Assembly: GCA_964480455.1 (NCBI GenBank) | Contig: CAYZQI010000118.1 | Span: 1 to 15,162, forward strand | Direction: 5' to 3' | Source of the DNA: JAABSX01 sp964480455 | Lineage (GTDB): Bacteria > Bacteroidota > Bacteroidia > Cytophagales > Microscillaceae | DNA: 15,162 nucleotides | In this document: positions 6,181 through 12,989 of the stretch, piece after piece | Layout of the letters: every line of letters begins with the position of its first letter | Numbering within the stretch: position 1 is the stretch's first letter | Made by a program: the position numbers and the translations under genes | The notes under the pieces: model-generated | The model's input: only the letters and a program-made list of their open reading frames with translations | What the model was told of the DNA's origin: nothing | Database searches by the model: none

Positions 6181-8517
6181 ATGACATTTTTAGCAAAATC
6201 AGAACCTCAACTTACATTAGAGCAACATATTGATGATTGCTTGAAAATTTGGGAACAACTTCCACAACTTTTTCCTGATATTAAAAAACAAAAAGGATTT
6301 GAAGACTTCTGGGAACTTCTCAAATTATCAGTTATTTTTCATGACTTAGGAAAATCACATAAAGAGTTTCAAAAACTTTTGAGAGGTGATGAGAATAATC
6401 AATGGAATAGGCAAAGGCATGAGCTTTTTTCTATTCCATTTGTTACAGCACTCGAAATAGAAAAGGAAAAAAAAGATATTTTACTTTTAGCTGTTGCAGG
6501 ACATCACAAGAATTTCAACTTACTTTATAAAAATTTCATTGAAAAAAATTATAAATCTAGTGAAGATGACAGGTTTGGAATGTTACCTAGTTTAGAGGAA
6601 GAAGATAGAAGTTTTGTAAGTGAATTTGAACAAAATGTTGATACAGAGAAAGTTTTAAAAATTTTAGAAAAGTATCACATAAAACTTAATCAAGTCAAAG
6701 CAGAAGAAATCGATAAATTAGTTCTCAAGTATTTAAACAAACCTTTTACTCTGGATAATTCAAATTACTGGCTTCTTATGTTACTTTTTGCAGGTTTAAA
6801 ACATTGTGACCATTTAGGGTCAGCAAGAGTAGAACATATTCCAAACCTAGATTATACTCATTTTATTTTTTTGGATAAGCTGCAAAAAAAACTAAAGAGT
6901 AAAGGGAAAGACTTTTATGAGCATCAAAATAAATGTGCAAAAGTAGATGGAAATTTGATTCTGACAGCTCCCACAGGTTCAGGAAAAACAGAAAGTGCTT
7001 TGCTTTGGCTCAGAAATCAATTAGCTCAAAATGGGCAAGGTAGGGTATTTTATATTTTACCCTTTACTGCTTCTATCAACGCAATGTATGAACGTCTAGG
7101 AAAAGACCTTGATGAAAAAGATACTAAAAATGTTGGAATGTTACATGGTAAATTGAGTGCTTATTTGAGTAACTATTTTGAGGATTATCAGTATTCCGTA
7201 AGTGAAAGAAAAGAGAAAATAAAAGGTCTTAAAGAGAAGTTTAAAAATATTCTTACCCCTATCAAAGTGGTAACACCCTTTCAATTACTCAAAAATTTAT
7301 TTGGCTTAAAAGGTTTTGAACAAGGTGTTTTCGAGTGGGTGGGTAGCTATTTGATTTTTGATGAGATTCACGCTTACAGTCCTGAAGTTTTTGCTCAAAT
7401 TAAAGTACTTTTAGAATTTATGAATCAAAATCTCAACAGTAAAGTGATGATTATGACCGCAACTTTACCAACTTTTCTCAGAAAAGAAATTCAGGAAGCT
7501 ATTGGTTCATATCAAGAAATAAATGCAAGTAACGAACTATATACAAACTTCAAAAGGCATAAAGTGATAATTAAGGAGGGTTTATTATTTCAGAACTTAA
7601 CACTAATTCAGAATGACCTATTTCAAAATAAAAAGGTTTTGGTAGTTTGTAATACAGTCAAACAGTCGCAAGAAGTCTTCAAATACTTCAGAGAAAAACT
7701 ACCTGATATTGAGAAGGTATTATTGCATGGCTCATTCAATGGCATCGACCGTAATAAAAAAGAACAAGATTTACTCATAGGCGAAAGCAAAGAAGAACTT
7801 AATCCTGAAATACAACTTTTGATTGGCACACAAGCAATAGAAGTAAGTTTGGACATTGATTATGATATGATTTATACCGAATCTGCCCCTATTGATGCAC
7901 TCATCCAACGTTTTGGAAGAGTAAATAGGAAGAGAGAGAAGGGAATTTGCCCTTGTTATGTTTTCAGGGAAAGTAATGAAAGTGATTTTTATATTTATAG
8001 TAAAGATACAATCCAAAAAACAATAGAGATTTTTGAGAACAATGAGATACAAAATCAAGGAATTATAGAAGAAAAGTTACTTCAAGAATTTATTGATTTT
8101 GTGTATCCCATTTGGGATAAGGAAAGTAAGGAAAAATTTAATGATGCTTACAAATGGCTGAAGGACTCTTTGAGTGATTTATCTCCTTTATTGCACTCAA
8201 AATATAAAGAAGATGACTTCTATAAGCAGTTTGATGGCATAAAGATTTTACCACAGAATCAAAGAGAAAGATTTGATGAATACCTAGAGCAATATGACTT
8301 TATTAATGCTGAGAACTTGAAAGTACAAATCAGAAAAGGAAAATTTGCAGCTTGGTTACAGAACCAATCTATCAGAAAAGGGGCAAAGGCATTGGAAAAA
8401 GGGATTACAGGCAAGATGATTCAAGTAGATTACTTTGAAACTAATAAGAAATATGATTCTGACTTGGGTTTATTGCAAGATGAAGATGAAAACTGGCAAA
8501 GTAATAACTTGCTTTAA
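6181..8517 (+). CDS. cas3: Cas3 HD nuclease-helicase
   Basis: The effector recruited by target-bound Cascade; it nicks and degrades the displaced strand. The 778 residues hold an N-terminal HD domain: His16, His54-Asp55 in FHDLGKSHKEF, His80, His108-His109, and Asp210 in KHCDHLGSAR. The SF2 helicase follows: Walker A TAPTGSGKT (262-270), DEIH (394-397), MTATLP (425-430), motif V GTQAIEVSLDID (549-560) and motif VI QRFGRVNR (576-583). All key residues are present, so it looks functional. It is the last gene of the interference operon. The gene ends at TAA 8515-8517, after which the island between cas3 and cas4 begins. Confidence 0.95.
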   Translation: MTFLAKSEPQLTLEQHIDDCLKIWEQLPQLFPDIKKQKGFEDFWELLKLSVIFHDLGKSHKEFQKLLRGDENNQWNRQRHELFSIPFVTALEIEKEKKDILLLAVAGHHKNFNLLYKNFIEKNYKSSEDDRFGMLPSLEEEDRSFVSEFEQNVDTEKVLKILEKYHIKLNQVKAEEIDKLVLKYLNKPFTLDNSNYWLLMLLFAGLKHCDHLGSARVEHIPNLDYTHFIFLDKLQKKLKSKGKDFYEHQNKCAKVDGNLILTAPTGSGKTESALLWLRNQLAQNGQGRVFYILPFTASINAMYERLGKDLDEKDTKNVGMLHGKLSAYLSNYFEDYQYSVSERKEKIKGLKEKFKNILTPIKVVTPFQLLKNLFGLKGFEQGVFEWVGSYLIFDEIHAYSPEVFAQIKVLLEFMNQNLNSKVMIMTATLPTFLRKEIQEAIGSYQEINASNELYTNFKRHKVIIKEGLLFQNLTLIQNDLFQNKKVLVVCNTVKQSQEVFKYFREKLPDIEKVLLHGSFNGIDRNKKEQDLLIGESKEELNPEIQLLIGTQAIEVSLDIDYDMIYTESAPIDALIQRFGRVNRKREKGICPCYVFRESNESDFYIYSKDTIQKTIEIFENNEIQNQGIIEEKLLQEFIDFVYPIWDKESKEKFNDAYKWLKDSLSDLSPLLHSKYKEDDFYKQFDGIKILPQNQRERFDEYLEQYDFINAENLKVQIRKGKFAAWLQNQSIRKGAKALEKGITGKMIQVDYFETNKKYDSDLGLLQDEDENWQSNNLL

Positions 8518-8722
8518 CCTCCATTACCTTTCCCCATAACTTACCACAGTAAAAAAGCATAAATGTTATATCAAAAGGTAATGTCTTAATTATTTATTGT
8601 TGGTGGATAAAAAATGTTCACTAGCACAAATAAAATCGTAGAATCTTGAAATAATCCTTAGGTAAGCGTTGCCAATCAATCAAATAAAGAGTATATTTAG
8701 TTTTAAATTAAAATCTGAAAAA

Positions 8723-8959
8723 ATGGAAGTTACACTTAAAATCAAAAACCAAGAAGAATGGCGATTTGTCAAAGAACTCTTGGACAAATTACAAATTGAA
8801 GTATTGAGGGAGTCAATATCTTCTAAAAATCAAGAAGAAGCTTTTGCTGCATTAGAACGCATTGCTCAAAGAGGCACTTATGCCCAAACCATTACGGACC
8901 CCTTAACTTGGCAAAGGGAAATCCGAAAAAACCGCAAATTACCTTTTAGAGATGAATAA
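8723..8959 (+). CDS. Antitoxin-like small protein (78 aa), no partner visible
   Basis: Starting at ATG 8723 gives 78 residues beginning MEVTLKIKNQEEWRFVKELL; the frame extends upstream only to a TTG at 8669, which I discount. The N-terminal strand-helix and the C-terminal tail TDPLTWQREIRKNRKLPFRD resemble type II antitoxins, whose tail wraps around a PIN or RelE-like toxin. No toxin of either family lies next to it: the neighbours are cas3 and a small acidic protein. It could be an orphan antitoxin that binds a toxin encoded elsewhere, or a remnant. Its position between cas3 and cas4 suggests a later insertion. The function is inferred from tail resemblance only. Confidence 0.6.
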   Translation: MEVTLKIKNQEEWRFVKELLDKLQIEVLRESISSKNQEEAFAALERIAQRGTYAQTITDPLTWQREIRKNRKLPFRDE

Positions 8960-9005
8960 TAATGCTTCTTAATCTATTTAATTTTTGCTAGACTAACCTA
9001 TTCAC

Positions 9006-9281
9006 ATGAAAAATTTCTCACATTTATATCCTTATCTCTCTTGGTGGCTCAGTGAACAAGGGTATATGCAATTAGGGCAAGGAAATGAGTATAATCATGA
9101 ACCTTTTCTGATGCTCATAGACGAAGGTGGTATGATATGGGAAGATGATGACTCGGAAGGTATAGATGAAGCCTTGGTAAGGGCTGAAAAATACCTGAGA
9201 GAGGAGGAGTTTCCTGATAACTTTGACAAGGAAACCATAGAATCAATAGAAGAGGACTACAAAAAGTATAATTTAAAATAG
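9006..9281 (+). CDS. Small acidic hypothetical protein (91 aa)
   Basis: Not recognised to a named family. The protein is rich in acidic residues, with aromatic and glycine clusters near the N-terminus (YPYLSWWLSEQGYMQLG), a central FLMLIDEGGMIWEDDDSEGIDEAL segment and an acidic helical tail. The strand-LDEGG-W pattern resembles small soluble Bacteroidota proteins with a single alpha/beta domain, but I cannot name a role. The ATG at 9006 follows a 46-bp gap after the antitoxin-like gene, so the two could be cotranscribed. It is not a toxin of any type I can see. The TAG stop lies 11 nt before the transposase palindrome. Confidence 0.6.
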   Translation: MKNFSHLYPYLSWWLSEQGYMQLGQGNEYNHEPFLMLIDEGGMIWEDDDSEGIDEALVRAEKYLREEEFPDNFDKETIESIEEDYKKYNLK

Positions 9282-9292
9282 TGTGTCTTACA

Positions 9293-9323
9293 AAACCATC
9301 AAACCTGACAGGTTTGATGGTTT
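9293..9323. repeat. Palindromic element just upstream of the transposase
   Basis: A perfect 14-bp inverted repeat with a 3-nt spacer GAC: left arm AAACCATCAAACCT, right arm AGGTTTGATGGTTT. It contains the AAACCTGACAGGTTT core, the kind of dispersed palindrome that accompanies REP-associated transposases. It lies 17 nt before the chosen transposase start and may be a transposase recognition hairpin. Confidence 0.6.
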
Positions 9324-9339
9324 GATAATTAGAAAAAAT

Positions 9340-9957
9340 ATGACAGAAGCACTCATTCCAGGTGAGGTGTATCACCTCTACAACCATGCCAACGGCAGCG
9401 AGAATTTGTTTCGTAGCGATGAGAACTACCACTATTTTCTTCGCAAATATGCTGAGTACATCTACCCCATTGCCGATACGTATGCTTACTGCCTGATGCC
9501 CAATCATTTTCATCTGATGGTCAAAATAAGAAGCGAAGATGTAGTATTGGAGTTTTTGCAGTTAAAACGACCAACCCTCCAAGGGTTTGAAACCCTTGGA
9601 GGGTTCTCGAACGCTATCAGCAAGCAATTTTCTCACTTTTTTAACGGATATACACAGGCTTACAACAAAATGTACAACCGAAAAGGCAGCTTATTTATGC
9701 CCAACTTCAAACGAAAAGTTATCACCAACGACCAATACTTCACACAACTCATTGTCTATATTCATCTCAACCCTGTTAAGCATGGATTTTGTAAGGGCTT
9801 ATTTGATTGGGTACATAGTTCTATCCATAGTTATGCCTCTGTGAAGACTTCTAAACTCAATAGAGTGTATCTGGAGGAGTGGTTTGGAAATAAAGAGTTG
9901 CTACTTCAATTCCATAAAGATATTATAGTTGATAACAATTTATTTGATGGTTTTTAA
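9340..9957 (+). mobile_element. REP-associated tyrosine transposase (Y1_Tnp, HUH)
   Basis: A 205-residue single-strand DNA transposase of the IS200-like HUH superfamily, thought to act on palindromic REP-type repeats. The HUH motif is His56/His58 in YCLMPNHFHLMVK, the likely catalytic Tyr is Tyr140 in VYIHLNPVKHG, and the KQFSHFFNGYTQAYNK and KGSLFMPNFKRK blocks are typical of Bacteroidota members. I start it at ATG 9340; the frame extends upstream to GTG 9283, but those 19 residues are the translated palindrome. Residues about 78-89 (RPTLQGFETLGGF) are encoded by a second perfect palindrome. It lies directly upstream of cas4 (11-nt gap), in the cas3-cas4 interval, and is not obviously frameshifted. 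Confidence 0.85.
9573..9605. repeat. Palindrome inside the transposase gene
   Basis: A perfect 16-bp inverted repeat with a 1-nt spacer: arms AACCCTCCAAGGGTTT and AAACCCTTGGAGGGTT. It keeps the transposase frame open and encodes about 11 residues between conserved blocks, the place where family members commonly vary. It looks like an in-frame hairpin insertion. Confidence 0.7.
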
Positions 9958-9968
9958 CTTTTAAACTC

Positions 9969-10499
9969 ATGAACCTCACGGCTACACACCTCAATTATTA
10001 CCATGTTTGTAAGCGTAAACTTTGGTTGTTTCATCATCAAATTTCTATGGAGCAAACCTCCGACACGGTCTATGAAGGCAAGCTGATAGGTGAAACGACT
10101 TACCCACAAAGGGCAGAACGCTACCAAGAGATAAGTCTCTCGGCTGAGCTGAACGAAAATACGCTGCTGGCAAAGATTGATTTTTTTGACCCTTACAATA
10201 AGGTGGTACACGAAATCAAGAAATCAGACAAGCTCGAGCATGCGCACATTGCACAGGTGAAGTTTTATCAGTATATCTTGGAACTGAATGGCACCATGGA
10301 GGCTACGGGCATCTTAGAATATCCCAAACTCAGACAGACGCATCACTTGGCAGCACTTACAGCAGAAGATAAAAAGGAAATTGAGGGTTGGATTGAGGAG
10401 ATATCCGTGATACTGGGTCAGGATTTCTGCCCCGAACGGGTGAAGAAAAGTTACTGTAAGTCGTGTAGTTATTTTGATTTTTGTTTTGTGGAAGACTGA
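9969..10499 (+). CDS. cas4: Cas4 RecB-like nuclease with Fe-S cluster
   Basis: Cas4 trims prespacers and helps choose PAM-bearing ends, with Cas1-Cas2. The 176-residue protein has the four-cysteine cluster site Cys14, Cys163, Cys166 and Cys172, and the RecB-like core with Asp71 (AKIDFFD), the EIK motif Glu82-Lys84, and the Gln96/Tyr100 motif (AQVKFYQYIL). All are present, so the protein looks intact. The ATG at 9969 lies 11 nt after the transposase stop. Its stop codon lies inside the first unit of octanucleotide array A, which then fills the gap to cas1. Confidence 0.93.
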   Translation: MNLTATHLNYYHVCKRKLWLFHHQISMEQTSDTVYEGKLIGETTYPQRAERYQEISLSAELNENTLLAKIDFFDPYNKVVHEIKKSDKLEHAHIAQVKFYQYILELNGTMEATGILEYPKLRQTHHLAALTAEDKKEIEGWIEEISVILGQDFCPERVKKSYCKSCSYFDFCFVED

Positions 10500-10661
10500 T
10501 AGACTGATGGATTGATGGGCTGATGGATTGATAGACTGATAGACTGATGGATTGATAAATCAGCTTTCAGTTCTTCAGTTCCTCAGTTCCTCAACTCTTC
10601 AGTTCCTCAGTTCCTCAACTCCTCAGTTCCTCAGTTCCTCAACTCTTCAGTTCTTCAATAT
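10494..10661. repeat. Octanucleotide array A, cas4-cas1 gap (21 units)
   Basis: Twenty-one 8-bp units in perfect register. The first eight are of the GACTGATG/GATTGATA type, beginning at the cas4 stop. One junction unit AATCAGCT follows, then twelve of the TTCAGTTC/CTCAACTC type, which run to within 8 nt of the cas1 ATG. The two halves are partly complementary, so the RNA could fold into a long imperfect hairpin. The block, including the junction unit, is the inverse of array D. Confidence 0.9.
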
Positions 10662-10669
10662 TTAAAAAT

Positions 10670-11284
10670 ATGAAATCTTACTATTTATTCAATCAAGGGC
10701 GGCTGTCTAGGAAGGACAATACGCTCAAATTTGTGCCTACTGATGCCAATGGCAAGGAAGGTACACCCAAGTATTTGCCCATAGAAGATGTAGAGAAACT
10801 CTATGTTTTTGGTTCGCTTGATGTGAACAGTGCGGTGCTGAATTTTCTGGGAAAGCACAATGTTACGCTGCATTTCTTTGATTATTATGAGCATTATACA
10901 GGCTCGTTTATGCCCAAAGAGTATTTGCTGGCGGGTAAGATGCAGATAGAACAAACAAAGGCTTACCTAAATCATGCAAGGCGTATCGAAATTGCTCGCA
11001 AGATGCTAGAGGGCGGAAGTTTTAATATGCTCAAAAATCTGAGGTATTATACCAACAGAGATAAGGACTGCAGCATACAGATTGAGCAAATAGAAATCTT
11101 GATGAAAGGACTGAAGGATAGAAGAACTGAAGAATTGAAAGATTCAGTTCCTCAATCAACCAGTTCTTCAATCAATCAGTCAGTCAGTTCCTCAGTCCAT
11201 CAGCTCTTCAACCCATCAGCCCCTCAATCCCTCAATCCCTCAGATTATGGGCATAGAGGGCAATATCCGTATGGCTTATTATGA
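10670..11284 (+). CDS. cas1: Cas1, N-terminal part (frame-broken gene)
   Basis: Cas1 integrates spacers as a complex with Cas2. This ORF encodes the N-terminal beta domain and the start of the helical domain (about residues 1-150, MKSYYLFNQGRLSRKDNTL to QIEILMKGLKD). It then runs through translated octanucleotide repeats (a Ser/Gln/Pro-rich stretch) and stops at 11282-11284. The catalytic residues lie in the other frame, so this product alone cannot integrate. The frames differ by +1. If array B gained one unit or lost two, one ORF of 371 or 363 residues would result, containing an insertion of about 40 residues. A split heteromeric Cas1, an assembly error in the repeat, or a true pseudogene are the alternatives. 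Confidence 0.85.
   Translation: MKSYYLFNQGRLSRKDNTLKFVPTDANGKEGTPKYLPIEDVEKLYVFGSLDVNSAVLNFLGKHNVTLHFFDYYEHYTGSFMPKEYLLAGKMQIEQTKAYLNHARRIEIARKMLEGGSFNMLKNLRYYTNRDKDCSIQIEQIEILMKGLKDRRTEELKDSVPQSTSSSINQSVSSSVHQLFNPSAPQSLNPSDYGHRGQYPYGLL
11108..11246. repeat. Octanucleotide array B, inside cas1
   Basis: Four plus-type units (GGACTGAA to GAATTGAA, 11108-11139), a 3-nt break, then thirteen minus-type units (TTCAGTTC-like, 11143-11246) in register. It has the same plus-then-minus layout as arrays A and D, though more degenerate. The minus part has no stop in any of the three forward frames. It ends exactly before the ATG of the second cas1 ORF. Confidence 0.88.
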
Positions 11285-11777
11285 TGCTTTCGGGCTGATT
11301 ATCAATGACTTTGAAATGGGAAATCGTGAGAAACAGCCACCTTCTAATGAGGTCAATGCCTTGATTTCGTTTGGAAATATGGTCTGTTACACACTCTGCT
11401 TAGACCAGATTTATCATACACAACTCAATCCAACGATTAGCTTTTTGCATGAGCCAGGGGCTAGGCGTTATTCCCTTGCCCTAGATTTGGCGGAGGTCTT
11501 TAAGCCAATTCTGGTAGATAGGTTGATTTTTAGTTTGCTCAACAAGAAGCAAATCCAAAGCAAAGATTTTGACAAAAAGCTCAATGGCTGTTTTCTGAAA
11601 GAATCGGGCAAGAAAACCTTTATGCAGGCTTGGGACGAGAAGCTCAAAGAGACAATTATGCACCGAAGCCTGAAGAAAAAGGTAAGTTACAAGCACTTAG
11701 TGAGGCTTGAGTGCTACAAGCTCGTAAAGCATATCTTGAAAATAGAAGAATACAAGCCTTTTAAGATTTGGTGGTAA
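11247..11777 (+). CDS. cas1: Cas1, C-terminal catalytic part (frame-broken gene)
   Basis: This ORF carries the metal-binding active site of Cas1: Glu4 in MGIEGNIRMAYYDAF, His68 in SFLHEPGARRYS and Glu83 in LALDLAEVFKPIL, all conserved. It begins at the Met that opens this motif within a normal Cas1, so it is not a natural gene start. Still, it overlaps the end of the N-terminal ORF by 38 bp, and translation could restart there. The upstream frame continues back to 11139 without a stop (QI directly before MGIEG), matching the native context. All catalytic residues being kept argues for recent or reversible breakage. The octanucleotide array C starts right after the stop. Confidence 0.85.
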   Translation: MGIEGNIRMAYYDAFGLIINDFEMGNREKQPPSNEVNALISFGNMVCYTLCLDQIYHTQLNPTISFLHEPGARRYSLALDLAEVFKPILVDRLIFSLLNKKQIQSKDFDKKLNGCFLKESGKKTFMQAWDEKLKETIMHRSLKKKVSYKHLVRLECYKLVKHILKIEEYKPFKIWW

Positions 11778-11778
11778 A

Positions 11779-11822
11779 ACTGAAGGGTTGAAGGGCTGAT
11801 GAATTGAAGAGCTGAAGGGCTA
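11779..11822 (+). repeat. Octanucleotide array C, after cas1
   Basis: About five plus-type units (GAAGGGTT, GAAGGGCT, GAAGAGCT) starting one base after the cas1 TAA. An AT-rich stretch to the next gene follows. There is no minus-type half, unlike A, B and D. Confidence 0.75.
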
Positions 11823-11905
11823 ATTTATTTATTTTTTTCAGATTATTATTTGTGTTTTATACTTAAAATGGCTAATTTTAAAAGGACTTTTATCAATTTT
11901 TGGAG

Positions 11906-12271
11906 ATGGATAAAATTACATTCAGGGAAGAATTTAAAACTAGAACAAAGCAACTTGCTTTGAGAGTGATTCGTCTTTTTCAAGCTTTGCCAAAGACCTC
12001 TGAAGCGCAGATTATAGGTAAGCAGCTTTTGCGAAGTGCTACTTCGGTAGCTGCTAATTATAGGGCTGCATGCAGGGCAAGGTCTGGGAAAGAACTTTTT
12101 AGTAAACTATCTATTGTAGTAGAAGAAGCTGATGAAGTATTGTTTTGGATAGAATTATTAATAGAGAGTAATATTATTGAGAAAACACTTTTAGGAAGTT
12201 TACATCAAGAGGCAGAAGAAATATTAAAAATTGTGGCAGTAGCAAGAAAAAACGCACAAGGAAAGGACTAA
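11906..12271 (+). CDS. Four-helix-bundle protein (S23 / 23S rRNA intervening-sequence family)
   Basis: A 121-residue all-helical protein, MDKITFREEFKTRTKQLALR at the N-terminus, with the family signature LLRSATSVAANYRAACRARS and the KLSIVVEEADEVLFWIELL helix. Members are basic oligomeric nucleic-acid binders; relatives are encoded in rRNA intervening sequences, and the Avd proteins of diversity-generating retroelements share the fold. The ATG at 11906 is preferred over TTG 11900. It sits between cas1 and cas2, is bracketed by octanucleotide arrays, and its stop codon forms part of the first unit of array D (GGACTAAG). This is not a standard cas gene, so it is probably a passenger. A role in the array's spread is inference. 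Confidence 0.85.
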   Translation: MDKITFREEFKTRTKQLALRVIRLFQALPKTSEAQIIGKQLLRSATSVAANYRAACRARSGKELFSKLSIVVEEADEVLFWIELLIESNIIEKTLLGSLHQEAEEILKIVAVARKNAQGKD

Positions 12272-12520
12272 GGAGTTGAGGAACTGAAGAGTTGAGGAAC
12301 TGAAGAGTTGAGGAACTGAGGAACTGAAGAGTTGAGAAACTGAGGAACTGAAGAGTTGAGGAACTGAAGAACTGAGGAGTTGAGGAGTTGAGGAACTGAG
12401 GGCTGATTTATTAGTCTATCAATCCATCAGCCCATCAGCCCATCAATCCATCAGTCTATCAATCCATCAATCCATCAGTCTATCAATCCATCAGTCCATC
12501 AGTCCATCAGTTTATCAATA
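12265..12520. repeat. Octanucleotide array D, four-helix gene to cas2 (32 units)
   Basis: Thirty-two 8-bp units in perfect register over 256 bp. Seventeen are plus-type (GAGTTGAG/GAACTGAA), beginning at the stop of the four-helix gene; one is the junction unit GGCTGATT; fourteen are minus-type (CATCAGTC/TATCAATC), ending 3 nt before the cas2 ATG. Its reverse complement matches array A in unit types, order and junction unit, so A and D are a long inverted repeat bracketing cas1 and the four-helix gene. Confidence 0.9.
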
Positions 12521-12523
12521 CAT

Positions 12524-12787
12524 ATGTACGTAATTTTAGTTTATGATTGTGGCGAGCAGCGAGTAGTAAAAATGCTCAAGCTCTGTAGGCAGTACCTGAA
12601 TTGGATTCAGAACTCTGTTTTTGAAGGTGAGATTACTGAGGTAAAGCTCAAAGAACTCATCAGCAAGGCGAAGAAATTTATGAATGAAGACGAGGACAGC
12701 CTGATTATCTTTAAAAGCCGTGAAGAAAGATGGCTTGAAAAAGAGGTAATTGGGCAGGAAAAGAATGATACGGACAACTTTCTTTGA
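12524..12787 (+). CDS. cas2: Cas2
   Basis: Partner of Cas1 that scaffolds the integration complex. The 87 residues are normal for the family: MYVILVYDCGEQRVVKML with Asp8, then LNWIQNSVFEGEITEVKLKEL, EDEDSLIIFK and the C-terminal EKEVIGQEKNDTDNFL. The protein looks intact. It starts 3 nt after array D. A second, degraded copy of the final 18 codons lies at 13693-13746, next to the CRISPR leader, with the pRiA4b-like gene in between. The usual order has cas2 directly next to the array, so the intervening 1.2 kb is a disturbance. Confidence 0.94.
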   Translation: MYVILVYDCGEQRVVKMLKLCRQYLNWIQNSVFEGEITEVKLKELISKAKKFMNEDEDSLIIFKSREERWLEKEVIGQEKNDTDNFL

Positions 12788-12826
12788 ATTGTCGGGCATG
12801 ATAGGAAGTCGTCAATCATTCTTTGG
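12788..12826 (+). repeat. Partial copy of the leader start, after cas2
   Basis: The sequence after the cas2 stop (AGTCGTCAATCATTCTTT at its right part) aligns with the sequence after the cas2 remnant (CGTCGTCTATCATTTTTT, 13766-13783). The duplication of the cas2 3' end therefore extends about 40 bp into the leader-side DNA. The rest of the gap to 12989 is AT-rich with no gene. Confidence 0.5.
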
Positions 12827-12989
12827 GCTCTCAATAATTTTACTTTGAAAACAATGTTTTGAAACCTAGTTTCTATCTGCCAAAAATGCTTGGTATCAAA
12901 TAAAATATTGGTATTTTTTTATTTTTTTTATTCAATTATTTATAGCTAGATTGTAGCGGTAAATCTTGAATTTTAAACCTTAGGAAGAT

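Noticed and set aside
8669..8722. Upstream TTG start for the antitoxin-like gene
   Set aside because: The extension is AT-rich with no family resemblance; the ATG at 8723 opens directly on the conserved-looking strand.
9115..9513. Minus-strand ORF of 132 codons opposite the acidic protein and transposase
   Set aside because: It spans two genes and the palindrome on the other strand and shows no recognisable motif.
11139..11284. Programmed ribosomal frameshift to join the two Cas1 frames
   Set aside because: A +1 shift would be needed, and I see no slippery heptamer, rare-codon stop context or clear stimulator. Unit-number change in the array explains the frames more simply; a shift is not excluded.
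11779..12520. Diversity-generating retroelement, because the four-helix protein resembles Avd
   Set aside because: No reverse transcriptase and no template/variable repeat pair with A-specific changes are present in the window.
10494..12520. Octamer arrays read as a second CRISPR array
   Set aside because: Units are contiguous 8-mers with no unique spacers between them.
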